Below are positions 1 to 8,856 of a DNA stretch of 64,000 nt, piece after piece. The stretch lies in contig NZ_CP046253.1 of assembly GCF_009720145.1 (NCBI RefSeq), positions 806,001-870,000 of the forward strand, read 5' to 3'. The notes under the pieces were generated by a model. It worked only from the letters and a program-made list of their open reading frames with translations. It searched no databases and was not told where the DNA came from. The stretch is from Sphingobium sp. CAP-1. Lineage in GTDB: Bacteria > Pseudomonadota > Alphaproteobacteria > Sphingomonadales > Sphingomonadaceae. The stretch's first letter is position 1; each line of letters begins with the position of its first letter. The translations under genes were made by a program, and so were the position numbers.

Positions 1-1811
1 TCGTTGGTCGCGTCGCCCGGACGGTAGTTGAAGCTGGTCGAATTGCCCCAGGTATTGGTGTAGCGCACACCGGCCACGCCATCGACGGGGATGTCACCCA
101 GTTTGAAGCCCCAGTTGAGCTGGGCATAGGCGGCGAAATTCTTCTCGTTCGACTGGAACGTCTGCCCGCGATCGCTCGACGGATACACCGTCGAGAAAGT
201 CGTGGCATTGCCGGGGTCATATTGCTGGATGAAGGCGCGAATGTCGTCAATATTCGCCAGCAGCGACGCGCCCGGAATACGATACCACTCCGTCGTGGCA
301 CCGCCAATGTCCGGGCCGATCAGCGATGCGTCGCTGAAGCCGGGGAACAGGCTGAGCGGCGCACGCCCCCCGTTCAGACGCGGGAAGCCATCGCGATAGC
401 CATAATAGCGGCTGGTCTTGCGCTGGTTATAGCGGCCGCCGACCTGCAAACTGCGCAGGAAAGACTCGTCGCTCAGCTTCAGGGTCAGGTCGCCCTGCGC
501 GGCGAACTCCCGGTTCTTCGATCCGCCGCGATTGTCCTGGAACCGATCGACGCCATAGCTGGAGATGTTGGACAGGTCGACGCCGTTGAAGGTGATTGAT
601 GGAACCCCCTTGCTGTAAAGGTCGGACGCGAAATCGACCGTGGCCGAATTGAGGTTGTTCGGACGCAGGATCGTCTCGACAAAATAATTGCCTTCGTTCG
701 ACCAGTTATATTGCGCACCAAGGTTCAACTGGGCGCGATCATTATGCCAGTGCGCCTCCAGATTGCTGGTGTAGAGGTTGGAATGGAAGCTGTTATACTG
801 GGAATCGATGCCCGCCGCGATGCCATTGGGATTGCTGATCGTCAGTGACTTCACCGTCTTGCCATCGGGCATCAGCACGATGTCGCTATAGTTGCTGGCA
901 AAGGGCATGTCCTGCACATAGAGGCGCTCGACCGAGCGCTTCTCGCGCGATCCCAGATAGCCGCCCTCCAGCACGAAATCGAGATTGTCGCTCGCCTGCC
1001 ACTGCAACACGGCGTTGATCGACGGACGCTTCACGCTGCCCTGCTCAATGCCATATTGCGCGCGATAGGGGATGACGATGCTGGAATCGCCGACCTTCGT
1101 CGTGAAGGGCGATTCACTGTCGATGAAATTCTCGCGATAATTGGTCTTGGTCAGCGATGCGTTCACCAGAAAACCGATCTCGCCGATGCCGGTTTCGAAG
1201 CGGTTCGCCACCAGCAGGCTGCCATAGGGGCTGACCTTCTCCGAAATATCGTCATAGGAGCCGCGAACGCTGCCCGCGATCGTCCACCCCTTTTTCAGGT
1301 CGAACGGCCGGCGCAGTTCGACATTGACGGTGCCGGCGATGCCGCCTTCGACCTGATCGGCCGACCGGGTCTTGTAGACATCCACCGACTTCAGCAGTTC
1401 GGCCGGAATATCCGCCAGATTGAGCGAACGGCCATCGCCCAGATTGGTGTTGTTGCCGTTCACCGTGGTCTGCACTTCGGCAAGGCCGCGGATCGTCACG
1501 CCCTGACCCTGACCGCGGGCGCGGTCGATCTGGACGCCGGTCACGCGGGCCAATGCTTCGGGGACATTATTGTCCGGCAATTTGCCGGCGTCCTCGGCCA
1601 CGACCGAATCCACGATCTGTTTGCTGTTCTGCTTCTTGGTTGTCGCCGCCGCGACCGCGCCACGCACGCCAGTCACGATGATGTCGGACTTGGCCGCTTC
1701 GGCCGTGTCCGGGGAATTGGCGGCTTCCTGCGCCATCGCCATGGCCGGGATCGACGCGAAAGCAAGGGCGGACAAAGCCGCCGACATGTTGAGAACCGCA
1801 CGTGACTTCAT
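1..1811 (-). CDS. TonB-dependent receptor, N-terminal part (runs off window start)
   Basis: Outer-membrane receptor that would import an oligomeric nutrient using TonB energy. The reading frame opens at ATG 1811 with a signal peptide ending in AMAQ, then a SDIIVTGVRG TonB-box-like segment and the plug-domain signature IVDSVVAEDAGKLPDNNV followed by ALARVTGVQIDR, typical of the Caulobacter/sphingomonad TIGR01782-type receptors. The C-terminal beta-barrel is cut off by the window edge. It is transcribed away from the GH43 operon and is separated from it by a terminator. A TATCGTATAC operator about 40 bases upstream of the start is shared with the glycosidase operon, so I infer that it serves the same substrate, possibly arabinosylated plant glycoprotein fragments. 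The family is certain; the substrate is inferred. Confidence 0.93.
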   Translation of the reverse strand, partial: MKSRAVLNMSAALSALAFASIPAMAMAQEAANSPDTAEAAKSDIIVTGVRGAVAAATTKKQNSKQIVDSVVAEDAGKLPDNNVPEALARVTGVQIDRARGQGQGVTIRGLAEVQTTVNGNNTNLGDGRSLNLADIPAELLKSVDVYKTRSADQVEGGIAGTVNVELRRPFDLKKGWTIAGSVRGSYDDISEKVSPYGSLLVANRFETGIGEIGFLVNASLTKTNYRENFIDSESPFTTKVGDSSIVIPYRAQYGIEQGSVKRPSINAVLQWQASDNLDFVLEGGYLGSREKRSVERLYVQDMPFASNYSDIVLMPDGKTVKSLTISNPNGIAAGIDSQYNSFHSNLYTSNLEAHWHNDRAQLNLGAQYNWSNEGNYFVETILRPNNLNSATVDFASDLYSKGVPSITFNGVDLSNISSYGVDRFQDNRGGSKNREFAAQGDLTLKLSDESFLRSLQVGGRYNQRKTSRYYGYRDGFPRLNGGRAPLSLFPGFSDASLIGPDIGGATTEWYRIPGASLLANIDDIRAFIQQYDPGNATTFSTVYPSSDRGQTFQSNEKNFAAYAQLNWGFKLGDIPVDGVAGVRYTNTWGNSTSFNYRPGDATN

Positions 1812-1848
1812 CCGAACTTCCCCTTTTATCCGGCCTGATGACCTACTT

Positions 1849-1862
1849 TATATCGTATACTA
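1849..1862. promoter_or_regulatory. Candidate GntR operator (TATCGTATAC type) upstream of the TBDR
   Basis: The sequence TATATCGTATACTA lies about 40 bases upstream of the receptor start. The core TATCGTATAC is identical to cores at 8762 and 20751, and near-identical to sites at 9671 and 29504 (minus strand). AT-rich palindromes with a GTATAC-like centre are common for FadR-type GntR regulators, and one is encoded at 8857-9597. Confidence 0.6.
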
Positions 1863-1957
1863 CCTACGTTATTTTGTCGGAGTCAAGAGGATTGCAATGG
1901 ACCGGCAACAAAGTTTCCGGGGGCGCAACGGGATGAAATCAAACCGCTGAAAACAAA

Positions 1958-1992
1958 GAAAAAGGGGACACGAATAATTCGCATCCCCTTTC
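1958..1992 (-). terminator. Rho-independent terminator after the GH43 operon
   Basis: An interrupted stem pairs AAAGGGGA (from 1961) with TCCCCTTT (to 1991), with inner CGAA/TTCG pairing. Read on the minus strand, it ends in CCCCTTTTTC. It lies just downstream of the GH43 stop at 2017 and insulates the four-gene operon from the TBDR promoter. Confidence 0.7.
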
Positions 1993-2016
1993 CAATTGTT
2001 CCGGTCGCCGTTCGCG

Positions 2017-3597
2017 TTATCCGCAGCCAGGCGAATCTCCCGCCTTGCCCGCCGCCGCCTTGTCCGCCACCGGCATCGCGGCGTCCGGCGCCAGCGCCTC
2101 CCATTCCTGCACCGCCAGCCCCGCATGACTCTTGCCGTCGCCCGACGCCGTCAGCACCGCGCGCAGGCATCGGGTGCGGATCGGCGGGAAGGATACCGCC
2201 TGGAACCCGCCCGGCGCCGTGCCATAGGCGCTCGCCCCCGGCACCGGCTTCCAGCCGCCCTTGCCATGGCCCCGCCAATATTCCAGCCGCCACGCCGCCG
2301 GCGGCGCAACGCCCACGCCCGATCCGGCCGGCTGGTCGTTCCAGAACCAGATGCGCGATCCGTTGAGCGTCACCACCTTGTCCCAGCGATATTCGATCCA
2401 CTGGCTCGCCGGATTGTCGGGCGACCAGCTTCCCCACAGATCGGGCGGCAAAGGCGCGGCTTTGGTGATCCCGTCGTTCAGCGCCCTGATCCAATATTGC
2501 ACCGGCACCGGATCATTGGACGCGCTGGCCGACGCGGCCGGCGCGATATTGCGGGTCGGCGGCAGGGGCGGTTGCGGGCGCAGCGTCGGCACGACCGTCC
2601 TGATCCGCGCCGGCGTCACGCTGTCATCCCACTCCATCCGATCCAGCGCCACGCTGCGCCGGAAATGGCCGCCCCCCTTGGCGTCGGCGGTGTGATAGGC
2701 CAGATACCATTGCCCGTTAAATTCCACCGCGCCCGGATGCGACGTGGTCGAGGATACGGGCTTCAATGCCACCCCGGCATAGGTCCACGGCCCCATGGGC
2801 GACGATGCCGTGCCATAGGCGATGCAGGCATAATAGACGGCCGGGGTGCAATCGGACTTCGGCCCCGCCCTGTTCCCGGCATAGAGCATATAATAGACGC
2901 CCTTGCGCTTCATGATCCAGGGCGCCTCGAAAAATCCGGTCAGCCCCTCGATGCTGCGCTCCGGCCCCCTGGGCGTCACCATGTCGCGCTCCAGCTCGAT
3001 GCCCCGAAGCTGCCCGAACGTCCCCCAATAGAGATAGACCCGCCCGTCATCGTCGATCAGCACGGTCGGATCGATATTCTGGATGTCGTTCTTCACCGGT
3101 ACCCGCTGCGATATGATCGGCCCGGCGGGATGCGCGTCGCGCCACGGCCCGGCCGGGCTGTCCGCCACCGCCACGCCGATCGCGAAGCGATCCTGCGCGT
3201 CGCTGTCCTTCTCCAGCACCGGCGCGTAGAAATAGTAACGCTTGTCCGGTCCCTGCACGATCTGCCCGGCATAGGCGCGCGCCTCCTCCGCCCAGGCGAA
3301 GATATTCTCCGGCCGGGCGATATCGGGATAATGGACCCACTTGCCCGACTTGGGATCATCGGTCCTCAGCAACTGCCATTCGCCCATGATGAAATCATTC
3401 ACGTCTGCCGGCGCCTGATCCCGGCCGGCCAATATCCACAGCGCCCCGTCCGCCACGAAGGGCGCGGGATCGGTCGAATAATAGTCGCCATCGGCCAGGA
3501 TCGGATTGCCCGGCACGCTGATCGCGCGCGGCTCCTCCGCACTGGCGGGCGCGATCAGCGTCACCAGCGCAAGGCCGGCAAACAGTCTATTCCTCAT
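2017..3597 (-). CDS. Glycoside hydrolase family 43 (arabinofuranosidase/xylosidase-like), exported
   Basis: Five-bladed beta-propeller glycosidase of 526 residues with a signal peptide (cleavage near ASA-EE, residue 20). The GH43 catalytic triad is visible: general base Asp43 in STDPAPF, pKa-modulating Asp176 in NIDPTVLID, and general acid Glu224 in GFFEAPW. The propeller ends near residue 345. The last 170 or so residues look like a discoidin/F5-8C-type beta-sandwich that probably binds carbohydrate. It is the last gene of the GH127-Ldh2-DUF885-GH43 operon and overlaps DUF885 by 11 bases. With a beta-L-arabinofuranosidase in the operon, an alpha-L-arabinofuranosidase role on plant arabino-oligosaccharides is the best guess; xylosidase activity cannot be excluded. 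Confidence 0.88.
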   Translation of the reverse strand: MRNRLFAGLALVTLIAPASAEEPRAISVPGNPILADGDYYSTDPAPFVADGALWILAGRDQAPADVNDFIMGEWQLLRTDDPKSGKWVHYPDIARPENIFAWAEEARAYAGQIVQGPDKRYYFYAPVLEKDSDAQDRFAIGVAVADSPAGPWRDAHPAGPIISQRVPVKNDIQNIDPTVLIDDDGRVYLYWGTFGQLRGIELERDMVTPRGPERSIEGLTGFFEAPWIMKRKGVYYMLYAGNRAGPKSDCTPAVYYACIAYGTASSPMGPWTYAGVALKPVSSTTSHPGAVEFNGQWYLAYHTADAKGGGHFRRSVALDRMEWDDSVTPARIRTVVPTLRPQPPLPPTRNIAPAASASASNDPVPVQYWIRALNDGITKAAPLPPDLWGSWSPDNPASQWIEYRWDKVVTLNGSRIWFWNDQPAGSGVGVAPPAAWRLEYWRGHGKGGWKPVPGASAYGTAPGGFQAVSFPPIRTRCLRAVLTASGDGKSHAGLAVQEWEALAPDAAMPVADKAAAGKAGDSPGCG

Positions 3598-5353
3598 CGG
3601 GATATGGCCCCTTCCCGCCGTCCGCGATCAACTGATCGACGCGCTGGTCGATCACCGGCAGCGGCACCGCGCCCAGCGCCAGCACCGCGTCATGAAAGGC
3701 GCGAATGTTGAACTTCGGCCCCAGCGCCTTCTCGGCCTTGCGGCGCGCCTCCACAAAGGCGAGTTCGCCCATATAATAGGACAAAGCCTGCCCCGGCCAG
3801 GCGATATAGCGGTCCACCTCCGTCTCGATCTCATGATCGGACAGCGCCGTATTGTCGTGCAGATAATCCTGCGCCTGTTTGCGGGTCCAGCCCATGGCGT
3901 GAACGCCGGTGTCGACCACCAGCCGCGACGCGCGCCACGCCTGATAGCTCAGCATCCCGAAACGATCATAGGGCGTTTCATATAGGCCCATATCCTCGCC
4001 CAGCGCCTCGCAATAGAGCGCCCAGCCCTCACCATAGGCGGAGAGGTACGTGTCGCGGCGGAACGCGGGCAAGGCCTTGTTCTCCGCCGCCAGCGGCATC
4101 TGCATCGCATGGCCCGGCGCGCTTTCGTGCAGCGTCAGCGCGACCTGCGAGTAGAAGGGGCGCGAGGGGAGATTATAGGTGTTGACCAGATAGATGCCCG
4201 GCCCGCCGCGCCCGCCGGTGTAGAAGGGCGCGATATCGTCCGGCACCGGCTTGATCGCAAAACGCATCCGCGGCATCCGGCCGAAATAGTCCGACGCCTT
4301 GCCGTCGAACATCTTGGCGATCCACGCCGCGCGGTTGAGCAGTTCCTGCGGCGTTTTGGCGTAAAATTGCGGATCGGTGCGCAGGAAGGTGAGGAAGGCG
4401 GGCAGGTCGCCCTTGAAATCGACCTGCCGCATCACCTCCGCCATCTGGCCGCGAATGCGCGCCATTTCGCTGAGGCCGATCTGGTGAATCTCCGCCGGGC
4501 TTTTATCCAGCGTCACGAACTCGCGGATCTTCGACTGATAATAGGCCTTGCCGTCGGGCAATTTATAGGCGGCGAGATCCTTGCGCGCGCCGGGGATATA
4601 GTCCCGCCGCAAAAAGGTCAGCAAGGTCTGATGCGCCGGCACCACCGCCTGCGCGATCGCGGCCTGCGCCTCGGCGCGGAGTTGCGCCTGCACATCGGCC
4701 GGGATGGTCGCGGGCAGCGCCCTGAACGGCGCGTAGAAGGGATTGTTCTCGACACTTTTCGCCTGCGCCACCTGCTCGACGCCGATGTCGCGCCCTTGCA
4801 GCGTGATCTGCGCCGGGGTGAAGCCCCGCTTCAGACCGGCGCGCATATTGGCGATCTGCTGATCGTAGAAGCGCGGAACATCGCGCAGCATCGCGATATA
4901 GCGCCGCGCGCCCGCTTCGTCGCGCAGCGGATCGCGCGCCCATCCGGCCAGATCGCCCCAGAAGCTGGTATCGGCGTTCAGCGGCTTCTCATATTCGCGA
5001 TAGCGCTGCTCGGCGACCAGCGCGTCGATCTGCCCCTTGTAGACCGCGAAGTTCAGCTTCTGCTCCGGCGAAAGCTGATCGGCCCGGATCGCGGCCAGTT
5101 GCCGTTCCACCTCTTCCCAGCGCGCCAGCCGCATGGCCTGCGCCTTTGGGCCGACATCGGGCAGGGCCAGCGCCTGGTCCTTCGGTCCGTCCTCGCTCGG
5201 CCCGGACTGCTTCTGCCGCCAGTCATATTCGGACGTATAGATCGCCTCGAACGCCTGATCGGCCGATTGCGGCTGCGCCTGAACGACGGGCGTCGTCAGA
5301 CTGATGAAAGCCGCCCCGGCAAGCAGCCAGCTCCGGCCGCCAAAGATCGTCAC
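3587..5353 (-). CDS. DUF885 family protein, probable exported metallopeptidase
   Basis: 588-residue protein with a signal peptide (hydrophobic stretch ending in VVQAQ) and an HESAPGH motif near residue 405, the zinc-peptidase-like HExxxGH signature of the DUF885/COG4805 family. A downstream EGWALYCE segment could supply a further metal ligand. The start is GTG at 5353, overlapping the upstream dehydrogenase stop by four bases, so the genes are translationally coupled. Family members are poorly characterised and generally assumed to be periplasmic peptidases. Its position between two arabinofuranosidase-type enzymes suggests it cuts the peptide part of a glycoprotein; that role is inferred from context. 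Confidence 0.82.
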   Translation of the reverse strand: MTIFGGRSWLLAGAAFISLTTPVVQAQPQSADQAFEAIYTSEYDWRQKQSGPSEDGPKDQALALPDVGPKAQAMRLARWEEVERQLAAIRADQLSPEQKLNFAVYKGQIDALVAEQRYREYEKPLNADTSFWGDLAGWARDPLRDEAGARRYIAMLRDVPRFYDQQIANMRAGLKRGFTPAQITLQGRDIGVEQVAQAKSVENNPFYAPFRALPATIPADVQAQLRAEAQAAIAQAVVPAHQTLLTFLRRDYIPGARKDLAAYKLPDGKAYYQSKIREFVTLDKSPAEIHQIGLSEMARIRGQMAEVMRQVDFKGDLPAFLTFLRTDPQFYAKTPQELLNRAAWIAKMFDGKASDYFGRMPRMRFAIKPVPDDIAPFYTGGRGGPGIYLVNTYNLPSRPFYSQVALTLHESAPGHAMQMPLAAENKALPAFRRDTYLSAYGEGWALYCEALGEDMGLYETPYDRFGMLSYQAWRASRLVVDTGVHAMGWTRKQAQDYLHDNTALSDHEIETEVDRYIAWPGQALSYYMGELAFVEARRKAEKALGPKFNIRAFHDAVLALGAVPLPVIDQRVDQLIADGGKGPYPDEE

Positions 5354-6375
5354 GCCGCTTCCCCTTCCAGCAATGCCAAAATGTCCCGGTGCAGTTGCGC
5401 CGGAATGCGAACCCCTTCCACATCCGACTTCGCGCGCGCCACATAGCGGCGCGATCCGGGCAGGCGCGCGCCCTGTCCGGTGATCGCATCGAACATCGCT
5501 TCGGCCCGGTCCAGATGATCCTCGACGCTCGCGCCCAGAAAGCCCGCCGGATCGATCGCGATCACCAGTTCGCCGCCGATCGGCGATCCCATCCGTCCTT
5601 CGTCCGCCGCCATCGATTCCGCGCTGGTCATGTCGCCGATCAGTGGCCCGGCGATCAGTTCGACCATCGCCGCCAATGCCGATCCCTTATGCCCGCCAAA
5701 GGTGCGCATCGCCCCGTCCAGTACCGCCCTGGGATCGATCGAGGGATAGCCCTCCGCATCATAGCCCCAGTCGAGCGGGATCGCCTTCCCCGCGCGGCGG
5801 TGCAGTTCGATCTCGCCCCGCGCCACCGCGCTGGTGGCGAAGTCGAAAACGAAGGGATGCCCGCCGGGACGCGGCCAGCCAAAGGCGATCGGGTTGGTGC
5901 CGAACACCGGCTTGGTCCCGCCCTCCGGCGCGACCCAGGCATGGCTGGGCGTAAAAGCAAGACCCACCAGCCCCGCGTCGGTCAGCGCCTCGACCTCCGG
6001 CCAGAGCGCCGCGAAATGCACGACATTGTTGAGCGCCATCGCCGCGATGCCGAACCGGCGCGCCTTGTCGACCAGCAGCGGCAGCCCGCGCTCGAACGGC
6101 AATTGCGCGAAACCGCCCTTGCCATCCACCCGCACCAGCGCCGCCGCCGGCTCGCTCACCACCGGCACCGCATCCGGCACGACCACGCCGCGCTCGATCG
6201 AATTGGCGGCGACCAGCAGCCGATAGAGGCCGTGCGACGCGCAGCCGTCCCGTTCCCCCGCGACCATGGTGCGGGCGACGGCGGCGGCATGATCGGGGGC
6301 CAGCCCGCGCCCTTCCAATATCCGGCGGGCAAGCGCATCCGCCTCCGCCAATGTCATCGCGACATCATCGCTCAT
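5350..6375 (-). CDS. Ldh2/malate dehydrogenase-like NAD(P)-dependent oxidoreductase
   Basis: 341-residue cytosolic protein of the Ldh2 (malate/L-lactate dehydrogenase) family. The N-terminal helix region has the family pattern GERDGCASHGLYRL, whose SHG histidine is the catalytic residue, and the middle carries FGTNPIAFGWP, a nucleotide/substrate-site motif. Members reduce 2-oxo acids, 2,3-diketogulonate, or cyclic imines such as delta1-pyrroline-2-carboxylate and delta1-piperideine-2-carboxylate. It overlaps the GH127 gene and the DUF885 gene by four bases each. In a locus with prolyl-type peptidases and an FAD amino-acid dehydrogenase, a pyrroline-2-carboxylate reductase role in hydroxyproline breakdown is attractive, but a sugar-acid or lactate role is equally allowed by sequence alone. 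Confidence 0.85.
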   Translation of the reverse strand: MSDDVAMTLAEADALARRILEGRGLAPDHAAAVARTMVAGERDGCASHGLYRLLVAANSIERGVVVPDAVPVVSEPAAALVRVDGKGGFAQLPFERGLPLLVDKARRFGIAAMALNNVVHFAALWPEVEALTDAGLVGLAFTPSHAWVAPEGGTKPVFGTNPIAFGWPRPGGHPFVFDFATSAVARGEIELHRRAGKAIPLDWGYDAEGYPSIDPRAVLDGAMRTFGGHKGSALAAMVELIAGPLIGDMTSAESMAADEGRMGSPIGGELVIAIDPAGFLGASVEDHLDRAEAMFDAITGQGARLPGSRRYVARAKSDVEGVRIPAQLHRDILALLEGEAA

Positions 6376-8741
6376 GCGGCGGTCGCCGGCTTGGCCGTGA
6401 ACAGACGCACGCCGAACACCGGCCCCGCCGAACTGCGATCATGCGGCACGAAACGGACCTTGACGCTGGACTTGCCCCTGGTCAGCGCTTCGGGGATCGG
6501 ATAATCAACGTCCAGGAACTTGCCCGGCCTGTCATTGTCCAGGCTCTGGGTCGCCAGCTTCACATTGTCGATCAGGATATCGAAGCTGCGCTCGCGCTCC
6601 CCGCCCCAATAGGTCGCCTGCAACAGCAACGGCCCCGGCTTCACCTTCATGCTGAACTCGAAATAGCCGCCCGACCGCGCATCGCGGCCGTTGCGCCCGC
6701 GATAGGATGCGGGATAGCTGAGGTCCGATGTCAGCCCATGGTCGCGTTCGGGCTGCATCTCGCCCAGATGCATGATGTCGATCGACCGGGCCGCCAGATC
6801 CTTCTGCCGCGCCTGCTCGGTCAGGAAAGCCGCCTCTTCGGTTTTCCACGCGCTTTCCGAGAAGCGCTTGAAATAGACCGCGCTGCGCCGCTCATACTGG
6901 CTGTAGAAAGGCACGAAGGAGAGGTTCGCGGGCCGGATGATATTCTGCGTGCGATAACGCGGGCGATCCGACACGATCGGCGCAAAGGCGGCGAGCGGCT
7001 CCTCGCCGACCATCGCCGGCTCCACGCCGGTCCACTCCATTTCCGCCGGGCCAAGGTCCGCCGCCATCACCATCGGGCCGCGCAGCACCGCCACGACATC
7101 GGGCGATCCCGGCGCCGCCTCCAGCCGCAGGTCGAGCGGCAGGCTGAGCGCCACCACATCGCCCTTCTTCCAGCGGCGGGTCACGACCGCATAGCCATTG
7201 GCCGGCTTCACCGAAACCGGCGCGCCGTTGACCGTCAACCCGAACCGCCCATTGGTCCAGCCCGGAATACGCAGCGCCAGCGCGAACGCGCCCTGCTTTG
7301 CCGCGTCGATCGTCAGCCTGATGTCCGGCTTGAACGGATATTCCGTGTCCAGCGTCAGCGCGACGCCCTTCGCCTTCCACTGCGCCTCGGACGGGATGTA
7401 GAGATTGACGAACAGCGTGTCGTCACCCTGCCAATAGATGGAATCGCCATGTTTGGCGTGGCTTTCCATGCCCGATCCGACGCAGCACCAGAAGGCGTCC
7501 TCGTCCGGCTGCGAATAGCCGCGCGGCGCGCCGCTCATCATCGGCGTCATATAGGTGAAGCCGGCATTGGCCGGGTTCTGCGCCGACATGACGTGGTTGA
7601 GGTGCGCCCGCTCATAATAATCGAACAGCGCGCCGTCGGGCTGCCAGCCATAGAGATGCCGGGTCAGCTTCAGCATATTATAGCTGTTGCAATGTTCGCA
7701 GGTGGATTCGGTCAGGTGCAGCGCCACCGTATCGGGTTCGAAGAAATATTCGCGGTCGGCATTGCCGCCGATGACATAGCTGTGATGCTGCGTCACCCGG
7801 TCGAAGAAGAAGCGCGCGGCGCGGCCCGGCTCCTCCTTGCCGGTCAGTTCATGGATGCGCGCCAGCCCGATCAGCTTGGGCACCTGCGTATTGGCGTGGA
7901 AGTTGGTGAGCTTGTCCTCCTGCGCCACCAGCGGGTCCAGCACCCGCCGGTCATAGATACGCTCCGCCACCGCCAGCCATCGCGCGTCGCCGGTGCGGGC
8001 ATAAAGTTCGGCATAGCTGTCATTGAGGCCGCCATATTCGCAGCCCAGCAAGAGCTGCATCTGCGCGTCATTCAGCGCCGCGAATACCGTCTCGAAATAG
8101 CCGGCCAGGCCGATCACCACCGCCAGTGCCTTGGCATTGCCCCAGGCTGCGTTCACGTCCAGCAGGCCGGCGAAATATTTATGGACGGTATAGAGCGGCG
8201 ACCAGCTTCCGTTGAGGTCGAAGCCACCCGACTTGATCTGCCCCTGCATCACTTCGGGGAAAATCTGCTCGCCATCGACAATCTGGCCGTCCTTGGTCTT
8301 GCGGCCGAGCGCGCCGATATAGCCGTCCTTGCGCTGCGCCTGGCACAATGCCAGTTCATCGACGATATAGTCGGCCCGGCGACGGCATTCGTCATTGCCG
8401 GTCTGCTGCCAGCCCAGCACCAAAGCGGTCATATAATGGCCCAGCGTATGGCCGGCGATCGTGTCGGATTCCCAGCCGCCATAAATCGGCGCCTTCGGCT
8501 CCAGCCCGGCATATTTGCGGAAATTATGCAGGAAGCGATCGGGGCTGAGCGACAGCAGATAGGCGATATTCACCTCAACCGCAGTCGCATAGTCGGACGG
8601 GCGCAGGCGCACATCGGTCAGCGGCAGCGGCCGGGCGCGCAGCGTAATCCGGGGCGCGATCGCGGCCATGCCCGAAAAGGGAATAGCGCAGACGGCAAGG
8701 GCGGCGACCCCCGCCAGCCACTCGCGGCGATTGGCTTGCAT
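6372..8741 (-). CDS. GH127 (DUF1680) beta-L-arabinofuranosidase-like glycosidase
   Basis: 789 residues from ATG 8741, which has AGGAG nine bases upstream; a TTG six bases earlier is less likely. The N-terminus NRREWLAGVAALAV resembles a twin-arginine signal. The (alpha/alpha)6 barrel carries the GH127 zinc-cysteine site: CEHC gives Glu349 and Cys351, and FWCCVG gives Cys419 and Cys420. These match Glu338, Cys340, Cys417 and Cys418 of the Bifidobacterium enzyme HypBA1. HypBA1 releases L-arabinose from beta-1,2-linked arabino-oligosaccharides on hydroxyproline of plant extensins. As first gene of the operon, 20 bases from a palindromic operator, it defines the likely substrate of the locus. Related GH146 enzymes and other uncharacterised DUF1680 activities remain possible. 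Confidence 0.9.
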   Translation of the reverse strand: MQANRREWLAGVAALAVCAIPFSGMAAIAPRITLRARPLPLTDVRLRPSDYATAVEVNIAYLLSLSPDRFLHNFRKYAGLEPKAPIYGGWESDTIAGHTLGHYMTALVLGWQQTGNDECRRRADYIVDELALCQAQRKDGYIGALGRKTKDGQIVDGEQIFPEVMQGQIKSGGFDLNGSWSPLYTVHKYFAGLLDVNAAWGNAKALAVVIGLAGYFETVFAALNDAQMQLLLGCEYGGLNDSYAELYARTGDARWLAVAERIYDRRVLDPLVAQEDKLTNFHANTQVPKLIGLARIHELTGKEEPGRAARFFFDRVTQHHSYVIGGNADREYFFEPDTVALHLTESTCEHCNSYNMLKLTRHLYGWQPDGALFDYYERAHLNHVMSAQNPANAGFTYMTPMMSGAPRGYSQPDEDAFWCCVGSGMESHAKHGDSIYWQGDDTLFVNLYIPSEAQWKAKGVALTLDTEYPFKPDIRLTIDAAKQGAFALALRIPGWTNGRFGLTVNGAPVSVKPANGYAVVTRRWKKGDVVALSLPLDLRLEAAPGSPDVVAVLRGPMVMAADLGPAEMEWTGVEPAMVGEEPLAAFAPIVSDRPRYRTQNIIRPANLSFVPFYSQYERRSAVYFKRFSESAWKTEEAAFLTEQARQKDLAARSIDIMHLGEMQPERDHGLTSDLSYPASYRGRNGRDARSGGYFEFSMKVKPGPLLLQATYWGGERERSFDILIDNVKLATQSLDNDRPGKFLDVDYPIPEALTRGKSSVKVRFVPHDRSSAGPVFGVRLFTAKPATAA

Positions 8742-8761
8742 TTCCAAACACTCCTACTGAA

Positions 8762-8780
8762 TATCGTATACTATACGATA
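8762..8780. promoter_or_regulatory. Perfect 19-base operator palindrome upstream of GH127
   Basis: TATCGTATA-C-TATACGATA is a perfect inverted repeat of two 9-base arms around 8771. It lies about 20 bases upstream of the GH127 start, where a bound repressor would block transcription or initiation. It is the best-conserved member of the five-site set and is probably bound by the GntR protein encoded immediately upstream. Confidence 0.75.
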
Positions 8781-8856
8781 GGGCGGGCACCCTCGCTGTC
8801 AATCCCCCTTTGTCGGACAATTGGAAAAGCGTTCCCGGCCAATATGTTACAGATGA

